A stretch of DNA of 64,000 nt. It comes from Neoechinorhynchus agilis. Its lineage: Eukaryota > Acanthocephala. The notes beneath the pieces were generated by a model that saw only the letters and a list, made by a program, of their open reading frames with translations, did not search any database and was not told the origin of the DNA. The stretch spans positions 6,510,001 to 6,574,000 of the forward strand of contig CM121343.1 in NCBI GenBank assembly GCA_051530055.1. Direction: 5' to 3'. A program made the position numbers and the translations under genes. Below are positions 48,755 to 59,224 of the stretch, in pieces. The first letter of the stretch is position 1; each line of letters opens with the position of its first letter.

Positions 48755-49725
48755 TTTATATAGAAAATTATAAAACATAGTGAAAGTCAAGCAGTCGAAT
48801 AGTTCTTCGTGTTGAATTAAATGCCTTTAATGTTTAAAAATTATTATAGATTCTTGTCATGAGGTCAAACGCTTAAAAATCTCAATAAATTAAACGACTG
48901 TATTGCAATTTTATAGCTTATCACTTGCTTGTATTTCTTTAAATTTCATTTCATGAATTGTAGATTGATTTCTTAATCACATTTTTTCTTTTTCATTGCC
49001 GTTGACTTCGAGGGATTAAAACAAAACGTTCATTTTGACAAATATTCCGGAGTTTTATTCCTTCTTCCAAAACAACCTAGGGAAAAAGTTAAAGTCAATG
49101 AGGACGCTAACTCGTACCCTGCGGCCCCCAAGGGCTAAATACGACTCAAGGTTCCACCAAGGTCAACGGGTCAAACTTTCGACTTTCGTGAGGTTCCCAG
49201 CGAGAGATCCATTCTAACTTAAGCAACGGAGGGACGAGCTAACCTCTTCATGGACTTTGTTTTAACTCCTTACCGTGAAGAAAGAGTAAACCTCTGAAAT
49301 ATTAGTCCAAATTCCTTTCAATCGCGTAAAGTGCTAATGGCTGGGAATTTGTAAGTTATCGCCTTAAACTCCATTTGAACCTTTGAGGGGGTTAGACCCG
49401 GTGACTCGTTTGTGCGAGCCGGCGGTCAAGGGTCCTTTTCATCGCCTTCAATTGCTCGAAGTTCGATTCACACGGCGATGAATTGAGATAAACAAGCTCT
49501 TAACCCAAATAACCAGGAATCGCAATGTTAAGAAACTCATCGGTGTTAAAATCGAGCAATGACACCAAACAAGTTTTAAACGCTCTAATCTCTGTTCCAA
49601 GTTCTACTCGTCTACGTTTTCAAAATACACCGTCTATCAATTCAGTTTTATCAATGATAATCATTGGCCGGCGGCTACCGAAAAATGTGATAAAAAATTC
49701 ACGAACATTCGAAAGCATTTACCAC
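48755..49725. other. Intergenic, partly GC-richer
   Basis: No gene recognised. 49080-49500 is richer in G and C than its surroundings and has short inverted repeats (TTCATCGCC near 49437 against GGCGATGAA near 49474), so it may be a relic of an unidentified mobile element. No rRNA or tRNA similarity could be established. Confidence 0.4.
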
Positions 49726-50304
49726 TCATTTCTTTTCGTGAGACGTGCTCACATGATTAAGAATATCCCAGATTTTATATCTTTCCTCTTCTGCTTCGTT
49801 TGACAAATCAATGATTAAAAAGAATTCCAGATCCAATCTAATACAAATCATTCCCGTTCGTTTAAGCTCGTCTTTTGTGCTCGTAAAAACATGATTATCA
49901 GAAAATCCTAACTTCATTTTGAACCCCTTGTTTTTAGCTCCAGTTATATTCAAAGCAAGAATGGTTCCCGTTATGACATTTTCATAAATTTTTAGAATAC
50001 ATTTGAATTCCTCGGATCGATCAATGGCTTTTACAAATCTAGCTTTAACGTTGTCAGCAGTGCACAATATTTTTTCTTTAAGAGATTCTTTATCCTGTAC
50101 GTCCACTAATTTTACGTAATCACTGAAAGTTTCCACCTCCATTTCATAAGAACGCTTGGCTTCTTCAATGCCCACCTGAAGTGCAAAAAGTTTATTAATA
50201 AACCGCTCAATGGGTTCATCAACAGCCGTCATAAATGATGCCGAGAGTTCGTCAAGAGCTGAGTCCAATCGGCCCAGAGATTGTTGAAGTGATGAACCGT
50301 TCAT
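49726..50304 (-). CDS. Small coiled-coil protein, unrecognised
   Basis: A single frame of 192 aa starting MNGSSLQQSLGRLDSALDEL directly after an AG acceptor-like TTTTCAG, which could be a splice or trans-splice site. The N-terminal 90 residues are predicted amphipathic helix or coiled coil (FMTAVDEPIERFINKLFAL, then EEAKRSYEMEVETF). The C half alternates charged and hydrophobic strands (GAKNKGFKMKLGF, CIRLDLEFFLIIDL), an arrangement reminiscent of small kinetochore or complex subunits with a coiled coil plus globular domain, but no family is recognised. Length, codon use and lack of stops on the minus strand favour a real gene; the plus-strand frame at 49525-49803 is weaker. Confidence 0.5.
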   Translation of the reverse strand: MNGSSLQQSLGRLDSALDELSASFMTAVDEPIERFINKLFALQVGIEEAKRSYEMEVETFSDYVKLVDVQDKESLKEKILCTADNVKARFVKAIDRSEEFKCILKIYENVITGTILALNITGAKNKGFKMKLGFSDNHVFTSTKDELKRTGMICIRLDLEFFLIIDLSNEAEEERYKIWDILNHVSTSHEKK

Positions 50305-50446
50305 CTGAAAACGAAGATGGCAAATACAAATTTAAAATGATCAACCAAAGAATGGTTTTTTATTTAAGTGTTTTAAGTTAAAATGAAATAAAGTTCATTC
50401 TTTTCGTTCACAAATTCCCCCTTTTCGTCCAATTCTGAAGCTGTCG

Positions 50447-52590
50447 TCATGATTGTTCGGCAGCTTCCTTGATAGCCGCGGCATTGCCACGTTGGATCGC
50501 CGCGCTGATTCGCTGCAACAGGAAGCTGCTCGAGCGCATGTCGCGGGTGGCATATTTCAGCATCTTTCCTAGTCGGGAAAGGAAATAATCGGCTTCTTTT
50601 CCGAAGCATCCCAGCGTTTCCAAAGCAATCGGGATGAATATATATTGATGCCCATTGAGCGAGTACTTATGCCGCGTCCTTTCCTCGCTGAGGCTGGAGA
50701 CTGCTCCCGGCTTTGAAGTGGCATCCTGTAAGTGGGACGCCGCGAGCGTGTTGGGAAAAGTAAAATCCCAAACCAGTATTTTCCCGGGATACCATGGGAG
50801 GAGAGTCGCTCTATCAGGGCGTTTACCGTCGTTCCGGGAGAGTCCGACCGGTTCGAATCGAGCGGGAAAACCGGCCGTTGAGAGGGCTTCCTTGATTATG
50901 CGGTTGACTGCTGATTGCCGTGCGTGGCGGGCATTTGAACGCTTGCACTCAAGGCCGTGAGTTCCCGACCTGTTCACGGTCTCACCCCACCGACATATAT
51001 GAGCCTGAGAAATCGATGCCTAACCGAAGTCCCACAGCGACGGTGATGGCTTGGTCATCCAGCCTCGTGCCAGCAGCCGTGATCAGGGAGCCGAGACTGC
51101 CAAGAGACGAGCTCTATCGTTGGGAGATGAGCATGAGTTGAGAAGCTGCTGATAGGACGCAGTGTGGAGCGAGGCAGCCCAACGTTTTTGGGAGTTTGTT
51201 TCCGTTAAAACGATCTGTCCGAACACTAACGTCCATTGAGCGTGCGTTTCGATCAGTTCAGGTGGTGGATGCGACTCAAATCGAGTGTGTGGTGGGATGA
51301 TTCTCAGCACCATGTCTGAAGAGGCCGAAATCGATGATGAAAAAGCAAGAATTGCTACTTTGGTGACACTCTGGATGCCAAGACCGCCGAATCGAATGGG
51401 AAGGGTCGCCTATTTCCATGCTGTGTCGGACAGCCGTAGTTTGAGGACTTCTGACAAGGTTGATCGAACGCAGTTGTCGAAATCCCTTTTGAGCACTGAC
51501 TTGAAGCATGGAGAAGTCCTTAGAAGGTAAGCGATCTTCGGTAGGGACAGACATCGTCCTAATATGAAAAGAGCGTCGTGTCGCACGATGTGCAAGAGCC
51601 TAGAGGCAGTGAGCCGCAATTGATCGATGGTTTTTGAGAGGAACGTTTCCAGGTTAGACAGGTTACCGATTGAAGACCCGAGAATGTCAGCTGAGTCGGT
51701 TGCAGTTGTCTTTGCTCCGGGCAGTACGGTGAGCAGTCTCGATGCATCCTCTTGGTCGTCTTAAATTATCTCGCATTTTTCCGTTCTCAGGAATAGTCCG
51801 ATATCGGCAACCATTTCTCGGGCTCTGTACCCGACGGATCATAATTTGGCTTGAAGCAACTCCGTCCGCGTGGAGGATGTCCTTGTTCGGCGCGAGTAGG
51901 CGGCCAGTTCCGCTTACAAGTCGAACGGCACACGATCGCCGTCCTCCAGCTTCTCGGAGCATTTTGCACGTAGTTGAGAGTCCGGGTCGTGAGGAGCACT
52001 ACGGCGATGGCTCTGCCATCCAAGATGATCGACTTGTTGAAGGGACTCGAAAGCGTCGGACCTGTTGCGAATCTTTTGGCTAAGCGATTGATTCTCGTTG
52101 GCTTGAGATGTTTGTGTGGGAACACGTAAGATGGCTTTCGGCAACGCGAGATTGAACCAGTCAGATGGTACGGTTTGATCACGTAGGATGCGCTCAATCA
52201 GGCATGCTAATTTGGAGGCTACTGAGGGCCTGGCGCCTCGCGGGATTCGTCTAATCATGCGGGTACCGTATGAAAGCTTCTCGATCAGTGCTGGAGGTGG
52301 GCCATTCGTGTCTATGACCACCGTTGTGAGTTCAGTTGGATTGGATGAGTTGGATGAAGACGGAGAGGCAGGCTGAGTTGGCGGTTTTCTGGATCCAGGG
52401 CAATGCGACCCATGTTGACTGTGGGAGCGAACGAGACCACTGAGAGTTGGTTTGAAGACACGAAGACAAACACTGCATTTGACGGATTTGCATTGGAGAC
52501 TGGGCACCCTCTTGCCAGCGAGCGAAAGAGCCGGCGCGGCGGACGTTGTTGCGTAAAAGTGGATTGTTTGCGGGTTTTTTGTAAACATCG
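50447..52590 (-). mobile_element. LINE with N-terminal finger and C-terminal endonuclease, RT core deleted
   Basis: A non-LTR retrotransposon copy on the minus strand. From the 5' side: a zinc-finger segment at about 52490-52390 (CSVCLRVFK, HSQHGSHCPGSRKPP); a conserved region RRIPRGARPSVASKLACLIE at about 52265-52200; then frame-shifted remains. A thumb region follows (about 51650-51400: LTASRLLHIVRHDALFILG, SLPKIAYLLRTSPC, RSTLSEVLKLRLSDTAW), and then the C-terminal domain at 50977-50447 (CKRSNARHARQSAVNRII, KRPDRATLLPW, LVWDFTFPNT), whose PD...D pattern resembles a restriction-like endonuclease. Only about 100 codons separate the N-terminal region from the post-YxDD part, where an intact RT needs several hundred, so the fingers and palm are deleted. 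There are several frameshifts and stops; it is dead. GC content is higher than in the flanks. Confidence 0.8.
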
Positions 52591-52889
52591 AAAAGTGAAA
52601 GGCTCGTCGGAGAGTTATAATTTAACATTCGAATTACCATTTTCGAATGAGCTTTCCAAATTAAAATTTGAATCATCGAAACGAGCTAAGAAGTTGAGCA
52701 ATAGTTAAAATAGGAGAGCAAAATGCATAGCTCAATGACATTAAAATCTTATTTATTGCGATCAAATAAATTTCCGCTTAAAGTAACTTTGATGTATAAT
52801 TCAAATCCTGCAAAGTATTTTCCTCAATTTAGAAGAATGTAATATAAATTGGCGCAAAAGAGAATTTTAAATTATTATTTAGCAGTCTC

Positions 52890-54290
52890 TTTGGGTGAAC
52901 GTTTTTTTCATTTAAAGTTGAATTATTTCAACCAGTAAAGAAGAAAAATAAAGTCTTTACTAGAATACGCGGATTAGCTTTGATTTTATTAAAAAAGATT
53001 AAGATTATTCTTAAAAAAGCAAATAAATTGGTGCTCCCTAAAAGAGCAAATAAATTGGCGCAATATAGAATTTTAAATTAGCATTCAACGTTATCCTATG
53101 AGTAAACTTTTTTCACTTAAAGTTCAATTATTTCAACCAGTAAAGAAGAAAAATAAAGTCTTTACTAGAATACACGGATTAGCTTTGATTTTATTAAAAA
53201 AAGATTAAGATTATTCTTAAAAAAGCAAATAAATTGGTGCTCCCTAAAAGAGCAAATAAATTGGCGCAATATAGAATTTTAAATTAGCATTCAGCGTAAT
53301 CCTTTGAGTAAACTTTTTTCATTTAAAGTTCAATTATTTCAACCAGTAAAGAAGAAAAATAAAGTCTTTACTAGAATACACGGATTAGCTTTGATTTTAT
53401 TAAAAAAGATTAAGATTATTCTTAAAAAAGCAAATAAATTGGTGCTCCTAAAAGAGCAAATAAATTGGCGCAATATAGAATTTTAAATTAGCATTCAGCG
53501 TAATCCTTTGAGTAAACTTTTTTCATTTAAAGTTCAATTATTTCAACCAGTAAAGAAGAAAAATAAAGTCTTTACTAGAATACACGGATTAGCTTTGATT
53601 TTATTAAAAAAGATTAAGATTATTCTTAAAAAAGCAAATAAATTGGTGCTCCCTAAAAGAGCAAATAAATTGGCGCAATATAGAATTTTAAATTAGCATT
53701 CAGCGTAATCCTTTGAGTAAACTTTTTTCACTTAAAGTTCAATTATTTCAACCAGTAAAGAAGAAAAATAAAGTCTTTACTAGAATACACGGATTAGCTT
53801 TGATTTTATTAAAAAAGATTAAGATTATTCTTAAAAAAGCAAATAAATTGGTGCTCCCTAAAAGAGCAAATAAATTGGCGCAATATAGAATTTTAAATTA
53901 GCATTCAGCGTAATCCTTTGAGTAAACTTTTTTCATTTAAAGTTCAATTATTTCAACCAGTAAAGAAGAAAAATAAAGTCTTTACTAGAATACACGGATT
54001 AGCTTTGATTTTATTAAAAAAGATTAAGATTATTCTTAAAAAAGCAAATAAATTGGTGCTCCCTAAAAGAGCAAATAAATTGGCGCAATATAGAATTTTA
54101 AATTAGCATTCAGCGTAATCCTTTGAGTAAACTTTTTTCATTTAAAGTTCAATTATTTCAACCAGTAAAGAAGAAAAATAAAGTCTTTACTAGAATACGC
54201 GGATTAGCTTTGATTTTATTGAAAAGGATTAAGATTATTCCTAAAAGAGCACCGCAATCATGGTCCTTTTTCATAAGTATTGAGGACGGC
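52890..54290 (+). repeat. Tandem array, ~205-bp unit carrying a lysine-rich ORF
   Basis: About seven copies spaced 204-205 bases. Each central unit holds a 60-62 codon frame reading SKLFSFKVQLFQPVKKKNK, then VFTRIHGLALILLKKIKI and KKANKLVLPKRANKLAQYRIL, ending in TAG. Five copies (from 53304, 53508, 53713, 53918 and 54123) are open. They begin at TTG, whereas the copy at 53098 has ATG but carries an extra A in an A-run that shifts it. Only the first unit (52895 on) and the last (C-terminal part replaced) are clearly divergent. Differences between copies are very few, so amplification is recent. There is no known similarity and no evidence of expression. Confidence 0.9.
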
Positions 54291-54305
54291 TTAGTTTCAG
54301 ATTAA

Positions 54306-56096
54306 TTTATAAGCCTGATTATGGAAAACAAAACTGCGAAAAATCGTAGCCGGAAGAATGTCAGAAATGTAAATATTTAGGAACATTTTTTAATGGGAGC
54401 CCCGGTTGAACAAATTGATGAAAAAAAAGATTATCTTTGGTGAAAACTCAGTATTGGTATTCCTTTCATAAAATTGATTAGCTCACGTGAAAACTCAGTA
54501 TTGGCATTCCTTTTCGTTGCAATGAATCTTTTAACACGTTTCCTCAACTCGTGCAAAACGTACAATCACCATCGTCCCCAAAATCTCAGCTTTTCTCCTT
54601 CCTCGGCTGTCGCTATCACGCTAACAGCATTGCCTCGTTGTACTACTACAAATTGATTATATTTCGTTGGTTTTCAATATTGGCAATATTTTTTTATGCG
54701 TAGATTGCGTTTATAAAATGCATTTCAACTAAGCGGAGACCGAGAAATTTAAATGAAGTTTAAATTTAATCTATTGTGTCATATAAAATGCGAACATAAA
54801 TCCAACTTTTTTAATTTTAAGAAACCAAAATTGAAAAAACCAATTTATAATGTGAACTGTATAGAGAATTTGTACCTGCCTGTGAAAAAATTGATCAATT
54901 TTAAAATTTAAATTACGACCTACGAATACTAAAGATAATTTAATAAAAGTCGCATTCTGAGAAAATGCGCTTATTAATTCCAAAATGAAAACGCATCTCG
55001 CTCTGGAAGAATGCACTTCATTATATTAAAGGAAATAGTTAAATTCCATGCGACCTGACTGAAGAAGTCCAGTGCGATTGGACGAAATATTTCAATTAGT
55101 TCATTGTTTGATGTAATTTTTACCCAGATATCAATCTGAGATTTGCTTTAAATTTCAACAAGATTCGAAATCATTTTTGAAAGTATATCTGATTCATTTG
55201 TTTAGTGAAATTATTTTCTAAAAAATTAAATTTCATGTCATAGAATTTTATTGCATTTCTTAAATCTATTTTTTGTAAGCCACGAGATTGCGAAATTGCT
55301 TAATCCGATTTTCTTCAGAATAAATACGACGAAATCCATGAAAATTCCATTTCTTAGAGTATGATACAAAATTTAGAAATCAATATTTTCTTATGATTTA
55401 TCCTTCAATTGTTACAAATAATCGTTCCATGGCTCCCAAACTTCAAAGAAAATTTTATGATCGTAAATATCGAAGGTCTTTTAAGAGTTTATTAACAACG
55501 TTCTGCGACCCCTGTTGTGTTCATCATCAATTTGCTAATTAACGTATTTAATAAAAATTATTTACCGGGTGAAGTCTTAGTGATTTTTGATACTTATTAT
55601 TGTGCTTATTTTTTAAGGCAAAAATGCGCTATGCGAAAAAAAATCGAAAATGAGTCATGTGATTCACGGAGTACGAAAATTCTAATCTGTATAAATCAGA
55701 GAATATAAAATTGGTATTAAATTGCAAAATATGCACTTCTGTTGTTTTTGTATGTGTTAAAATTGAATTCTTCGTATTCAAAGTATTTGATTGTCATTTC
55801 TTGGACGTATTATGTTCCGTAAAGCAATTTCTGAATGTGTTTTTTTTATTGGACCGTACTTTTAACGTGCACAAAGAAGGAGATATTTATATTTACTCTT
55901 AAAATTATAGCTGTTGTATGGTTGAATGATATTTAAAAGAACTGATTTAGTTCAACGAGGACACACTGCTCGTGGAGATAATCCAATGCGCCTATAATCC
56001 ACTGCAGCGGTCACAATACTCGTTTTGAACTATGGAGAGAGTTCTGCGTTCAACCACGCTCACCGAGCGCTCAACAACAACAGCGCATAACCGTCT
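54306..56096. other. Intergenic, AT-rich
   Basis: No gene supported. 54420-54520 contains a short imperfect direct repeat (GTGAAAACTCAGTATTGG twice, with CATTCCTTT after each). Near 55055-55085 a hairpin AAGAAGTCCAG...TTGGACGAAAT belongs to the dispersed repeat seen at 3.4 kb, and 55490-55570 resembles the foldback family at 17.4 kb. Confidence 0.5.
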
Positions 56097-56738
56097 TCAT
56101 TTCAACACAAAGAAGTTATCGAGCAACGTCAATAAGACATTGTCTCTCAGTGATTCCTCAATAAAGTCTTTCATATGGACAGTGTTGTTCTTGACATTGC
56201 TGATGCGTGAAAAAACCATGGAGACCCTTTTCTTGGGTGACATGTCGCCTGCCCTATTCTGGACGCCTAACAAATCATAGGCAAGGTTGATTACTTGTGT
56301 CCAAGTCTTTCTATCTGCATAATCGTCAATCGGCGTTTTCATTCGATATAATATTTGTAATTTAACGTCCAACGGAATTTTGGACCTGATACTGAGGGCG
56401 ACGAGCATCTGTGTGAAAGTTATCTTTTTTGCATGCTCAACATCGAACGCCCTGTATATCCATTGGCAGTAGGTGACCGTGTCCATGGACGATTTGAGTG
56501 CAGCGTCAAATGATCGCTTAAAATGGTCTTTATCTACTGTCCCGTCTGGAAAATCCTGGATGAACCGTTGATACCAATCTTGGATCATCTCTTTTGTGTA
56601 CCGTCTGTTGAGGAGAAGGAGCTCCAACTCCTTCCTGGGTATTTCTTTGATGGGTGGAACTTCCGGGTCTTTGTGGACCCCTGTGTTGGCACCGTTTGTG
56701 TTTTTCTGTTGCTTGGTTTTCTTGCTCTTTTTACCCAT
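56097..56738 (-). CDS. Neuronal-calcium-sensor-like protein with degenerate EF-hands
   Basis: Single frame; the start MGKKSKKTKQQKN at 56738 is preferred over the ATG at 56786 because it gives 213 aa with an N-terminal MG, as in recoverin/NCS proteins, although the following basic stretch is unusual. The segment YTKEMIQDWYQRFIQDFPDG matches the family start (FTxxEIxxWYxxFxxDCPxG), written here as WYQRFIQDFPDG. Next come YCQWIYRAFDVE, FTQMLVALSI, VKLQILYRMKTP and a C-terminal FIEESLRDNVLLTLL, all typical NCS/KChIP spacing. None of the four loops keeps calcium ligands: the second reads DVEHAKKITFTQ, and the third and fourth lack the acidic pattern and the glutamate at position 12. It therefore probably folds as an NCS protein without calcium sensing, acting through partners. 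Function is inferred only. Confidence 0.7.
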   Translation of the reverse strand: MGKKSKKTKQQKNTNGANTGVHKDPEVPPIKEIPRKELELLLLNRRYTKEMIQDWYQRFIQDFPDGTVDKDHFKRSFDAALKSSMDTVTYCQWIYRAFDVEHAKKITFTQMLVALSIRSKIPLDVKLQILYRMKTPIDDYADRKTWTQVINLAYDLLGVQNRAGDMSPKKRVSMVFSRISNVKNNTVHMKDFIEESLRDNVLLTLLDNFFVLK

Positions 56739-57420
56739 CTTAAACGATATGAATACTTTTGAAGAGGTCAGCAGACGAAGGACCAACGATAACTTCTAGA
56801 CTAACGAAAAACCCTATTTGTTATCTTACTAGTTGTATGGCCGTGTTAAATAAAATAAAAATGCAGCGGTGGTGGTGGTGGTGGTGGTGCGGTGACAAAA
56901 TGCACACCGACCGGCGTGGAACTATGAGTTGCCATTGGCTGATTGGTGGTTGTGCTCTATTGTCTAATTTACTCAAGGTGCGGTGCAGGTAACGGCACTT
57001 TTATGAAGTCATCCAGAAAAAAGATAGGCAGACAAGACGTGTACTATATAGAGTGAAGCAACGATGAGGGGGAGAGAGAGAAAGGTAAGGGGACTGGGAG
57101 TGTGTGACTGATGACAAACGAAATGAGAAGACAAAGACCATTGCTACGTTACTTTAGACGACTACTATGAGCATACATCAACAATACTCATGGAGCACAC
57201 GTGACAGAGAGCGAAAATATCCGGTTTACTATCCGTCTTTAAGCTTCGTGAACTCGTCTCAAGAAAAAACGATAAAAATCCCATCCGAAAACGTGAACCT
57301 TATCGAATCGTTCAACCGAAAAATTCAACGCCATTAGCACGTTCAAATGCAAACAAAAAAGTGGTTGTTTAACGTGGATAAAATAGGGCGAGCTATCAAG
57401 TGAGACGAAACAAAACCTTG
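56739..57420. other. Upstream region with (GGT) microsatellite
   Basis: No further gene seen. A (GGT)7 run lies at about 56868-56889, roughly 130 bases upstream of the NCS-like start, likely in its promoter or 5' UTR. A purine-rich GGGGGAGAGAGAG stretch occurs near 57068. Confidence 0.5.
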
Positions 57421-58250
57421 CAATTATATTGGACGCCTTTTATAATTAAGCTATAACTAATGAGAATATGAAAAAAGATTACATCTCATCCGATCGCAAA
57501 ACCCTGCAGTTCTATTGGACGCCTTTTATAAAAAAATTTTTTTAACAAATATACTAATTATTTTTGTGCGTTGGCGAATCCTGCCCCCGGTGCTTTCGTT
57601 ACTCATTTATATTCGAAATATTTCACAAGGTTTTCCTTGCCTCTTCAGTCGATATTGCTTGTAAGTTTTTAAATATTCATCTAAAACACGATATAAACAA
57701 AAAAAAGAGACAATATATAAATATACTAATTATATTGGCGCTAATAGTTCTTAAATTTTAAAAAATATTTTTAACTATACCGATCCGGAATTGGTGAGTT
57801 CAAAATAACATTTCCAAATTTCTGAAGCGTGATGGATAAATCTGCATGAGAAAAAAACGCATCATCCGGAAGGAAAACCTTGGAATTGTATTGGACGCCT
57901 TTATAATTATGCAATAATGAGAATCTGAATAATAGTCGCAAACAAATATACTAATTATATTGGCGTTGGTACTAGTTAAAGTTTAAAAAGTATTTTTAAC
58001 TATATCGATCCGGAATTAATGTGTTAAAAACCCATTTACGAATTTCTGAAGCGTGATGGATAAATCTGCATGAGAAAAAACGCATCATCCGGAAGGAAAA
58101 CCTTGGAATTGTATTGGACGCCTTTATAATTATGCAATAATGAGAATCTGAATAATAGTCGCAAACAAATATACTAATTATATTGGCGTTGGTACTAGTT
58201 AAAGTTTAAAAAGTATTTTTAACTATATCGATCCATATCAAAATTTCTCA
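57420..58250. repeat. Tandem array, ~223-bp unit
   Basis: Two near-identical units begin at about 57835 and 58058, each with CTGCATGAGAAAAAA, CATCATCCGGAAGGAAAACC, GTATTGGACGCCTTTATAAT and ATATACTAATTATATTGGCG. More diverged copies of the GGACGCCTTTTATAA and ATATACTAATTAT parts lie at 57430-57800. There are about three to four units in total. Confidence 0.8.
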
Positions 58251-59224
58251 AGCTTGAGAGATAAATTCACATCAAAAAAATAAAGTAAAATACGACATTT
58301 ATAAATAAATTGTTTTCATTGAAAAGTAAAATTGTACTAAACTACAAGAATAAAAACGATAGTAGCAAAATAATTGCAAACAAAAATTTCAAGGTCCTTA
58401 ATCCAAAAAAATATATTTTATAACAACATTATTTGACATTTTAATAAAAAACCACAGAAGGAATATTTCATCTACGCCACATTAAAAGGTAACGAAAATG
58501 ATTTTATTTTATAAAAATCAATTTAAAAAATTTTAATTTCCACTTTAAGGAAAGATAATTGAAGGCACAAGCATATCAAATAAGAGGCCTTACAAATTAG
58601 ATTAAATTATACGGTTGAATTAATTGGAAGAGTGGGATAATTGAGAAGATAACTGCATGAAAGATCATAGCTAAGAAGGCAAGGTTGAACCAATGAATAA
58701 ACCAAAGTTTGTAGACGAGGGGGAGAGGCTTAGAAAACGTTTTGGAAATTAAGAAACAGAAATAAGAAAATATTTTGAAAACAAGAAAAGAATATATGTT
58801 ATCGTGTGAATAGAACTGTACGGGTTCCACTGATAATTCTGAGAATGTTGATCCAACGGAAGAAGTCTCACCTCGGATGCTCAGTTGAAGACGATAAAAA
58901 GAACTAAAGGGTTCGCTAAGCGGAACGAGTGGGATAATCGATCAATAAGTGGAAAATATACGCAGCCTCAATGAGACTTATCGTAATAATTAGCGATAAT
59001 TAGAGGTTAGTTTTAAGAGCTTCCCACCATTTAATTAGTCCCGGTGGAGATTTCCGTCATAGAATTGCAACAACAAATGAAGAATTGATTTGAATTTCTG
59101 AAACGGACAGGACTTTTAGTTTCGAATAATGGAAGCGTGCAATTTAGGACAGTTTCGTTTCACATTTGTACGCGTTCTCTTTTAGAGAAAACGACTTGCT
59201 CGTAGGGAACAGATGACACACATC
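58251..59224. other. Intergenic, AT-rich
   Basis: No gene or repeat recognised. The only sizeable frame (58597-58830 minus) is Phe/Ile-rich with no motif. Confidence 0.45.

Noticed and set aside
49080-49500. rRNA fragment or gene in GC-richer stretch
   Set aside because: No conserved rRNA or tRNA core could be recognised and no frame is sustained.
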